Shown one piece after another: positions 5,573 to 6,310 of a DNA stretch of 6,310 bases. A program made the translations under genes and the position numbers. Position 1 is the first letter of the stretch. Each line of letters starts with the position of its first letter. The notes beneath the pieces are model-generated. The model made no database searches. It was not told the DNA's origin and saw nothing but the letters and a program-made list of their open reading frames with translations. This stretch comes from DATKMG01 sp035541995 (GTDB lineage Bacteria; Acidobacteriota; Terriglobia; Versatilivoradales; Versatilivoraceae): positions 1 through 6,310 of the forward strand of contig DATKMG010000474.1 of assembly GCA_035541995.1 (NCBI GenBank). The letters run 5' to 3'.

Positions 5573-6215
5573 AGCTTCGAGTCGCCCGCGCGTCCTTTTG
5601 GCGGATGACCATCAGATGCTGCTGGATGCGCTGAAGGGCCTGTTGGAGCCGCGCTGCGAGGTTGTGGGCACGGTCAGCGATGGGCGCGCACTTCTGAAAG
5701 CTGCAGCGAAGTTGCAGCCTGACATCGTTGTGCTGGACATTGCCATGCCACAACTGAATGGGCTGGACGCCGCCCGGCACCTCAAACCGGCCTTGCCCGC
5801 GGTGAAGCTGATCTTCCTGACCATGAATGAAGATCCGGAGCTCGTGGGCGAAGCGTTTCGCGCGGGAGCCTCCGGATTCCTGCTGAAGCAGGCAGCCGCG
5901 TTCGAGCTGTCCGATGCAATCGAACAGGTGCTGAAAGGGAGCTCTTACGTGACGCCGCGCGCCGCGAAAGGTCAGGCCAATGTTGCCCTGCGCGCTCCCA
6001 AGTCCCAGGCGCATGCCGCGGAACCAACGCCCCGGCAACGAGAGGTGATCCAACTTCTCGCGGAAGGGCGTTCCATGAAGGAAGTGGCTTCGATTCTTCA
6101 GATTACCAAGCGGACCGTGGCCGCACACAAATATGCCGTAATGGATCTCCTGCAACTGAAAACAAATTCCGAGCTGGTGCAATACGCCATCAAGCACCGG
6201 ATTATCTCTCTCTAA
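5556..6215 (+). CDS. NarL/LuxR-family response regulator
   Basis: This 219-residue regulator has an N-terminal receiver domain (about 11-128) and a C-terminal LuxR-type helix-turn-helix (about 156-217). Receiver residues are in place: acidic pair Asp17-Asp18 in LLADDHQ, phosphoacceptor Asp61 in IVVLDIAMP, Thr89 in IFLTMNED and Lys111 in GFLLKQ. The DNA-binding part shows TPRQREVIQLLAEGRSMKEV (158-177) and recognition-helix region ITKRTVAAHKYAVMDLLQL, typical of the family. Phosphorylation by the upstream kinase would be expected to promote DNA binding. The ATG lies inside the kinase gene, with AGGTG 7 nt upstream and a 17-nt overlap, so translation is probably coupled and the two form a cognate pair. 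The linker (about 134-157) is Ala/Lys/Gln-rich. Its targets are unknown. The dyads in the upstream intergenic region are candidates for autoregulation, but nothing in the sequence proves it. Confidence 0.95.
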   Translation: MPAANRASSRPRVLLADDHQMLLDALKGLLEPRCEVVGTVSDGRALLKAAAKLQPDIVVLDIAMPQLNGLDAARHLKPALPAVKLIFLTMNEDPELVGEAFRAGASGFLLKQAAAFELSDAIEQVLKGSSYVTPRAAKGQANVALRAPKSQAHAAEPTPRQREVIQLLAEGRSMKEVASILQITKRTVAAHKYAVMDLLQLKTNSELVQYAIKHRIISL

Positions 6216-6271
6216 TTTCCGCGGTCTTTCCCTCATTGTAATTTCTGCCAATAGCCAGGCGCATGAATTGC

Positions 6272-6285
6272 GAGCACGGTTGCTC
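6272..6285. repeat. Small hairpin after the regulator gene
   Basis: GAGCA-CGGT-TGCTC is a perfect 5-bp stem with a 4-nt loop, 57 bp after the regulator stop. No T-run follows, so a terminator call is not supported. The rest of 6216-6310 shows nothing I can identify. Confidence 0.25.
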
Positions 6286-6310
6286 TGTAAGTGGCACGCG
6301 ACGGTGGAGG

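Noticed and set aside
5397..6251. 284-residue open frame on the minus strand
   Set aside because: It is antisense to the response regulator and the kinase end, both with all family motifs. Its composition (Arg, Gln, His-rich) is typical of a shadow frame in GC-rich DNA.
6264..6310. Possible gene start (ATG) open to the window end
   Set aside because: No Shine-Dalgarno precedes it and only 15 codons are visible, with a sequence that resembles no known N-terminus.

Overview
The window looks like a chromosomal piece of a moderately GC-rich Gram-negative-type bacterium. An acidobacterium (Acidobacteriota, Terriglobia-like) is the best guess. This rests on the set of exported small proteins (DUF4136, YceI, an exported formylglycine-generating-enzyme-like protein and a Lys/Gln-rich exported protein of a kind I associate with that phylum) and on the hybrid-looking sensor kinase. 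No rRNA or phylogenetic marker is present, so this is inference.

Layout: positions 1-210 hold no gene I can support. From 211 to 3603 four genes lie on the minus strand. In transcription order they are a YceI-family protein (3603-3010), a membrane-anchored or exported FGE/SUMF1-family protein (2829-1639), a DUF4136 protein (1520-972) and an exported protein of unknown function (936-211). All four carry N-terminal hydrophobic export signals, so this half of the window encodes an extracytoplasmic group. The last two are 35 bp apart and are probably co-transcribed. The other gaps (180 and 118 bp) could hold separate promoters.

A 481-bp divergent intergenic region (3604-4084) separates this block from a plus-strand two-component operon. 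It is rich in dyad symmetry: two inverted repeats close to yceI, a perfect TGTGA-N6-TCACA dyad like a CRP/FNR-family operator, a plausible -10 element, a 9-bp long-range stem, and a 13-position hairpin ending 21 nt before the kinase start codon.

The operon encodes a NarX/UhpB-type (HisKA_3) sensor kinase and a NarL/LuxR-type response regulator. The two reading frames overlap by 17 nt, which indicates translational coupling and a cognate pair. The most interesting point is the kinase N-terminus. It keeps what look like the first and last few residues of a periplasmic ABC-substrate-binding-type sensor domain joined directly together, followed by a second junction where the start of one cytosolic module meets the tail of a PAS/PAC module. 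I read this as a sensor kinase that lost most of its input domains by in-frame deletion but kept one intact PAS domain and an intact catalytic core.

I see no mobile element, CRISPR array, tRNA or toxin-antitoxin pair, and no clearly new multi-gene system.
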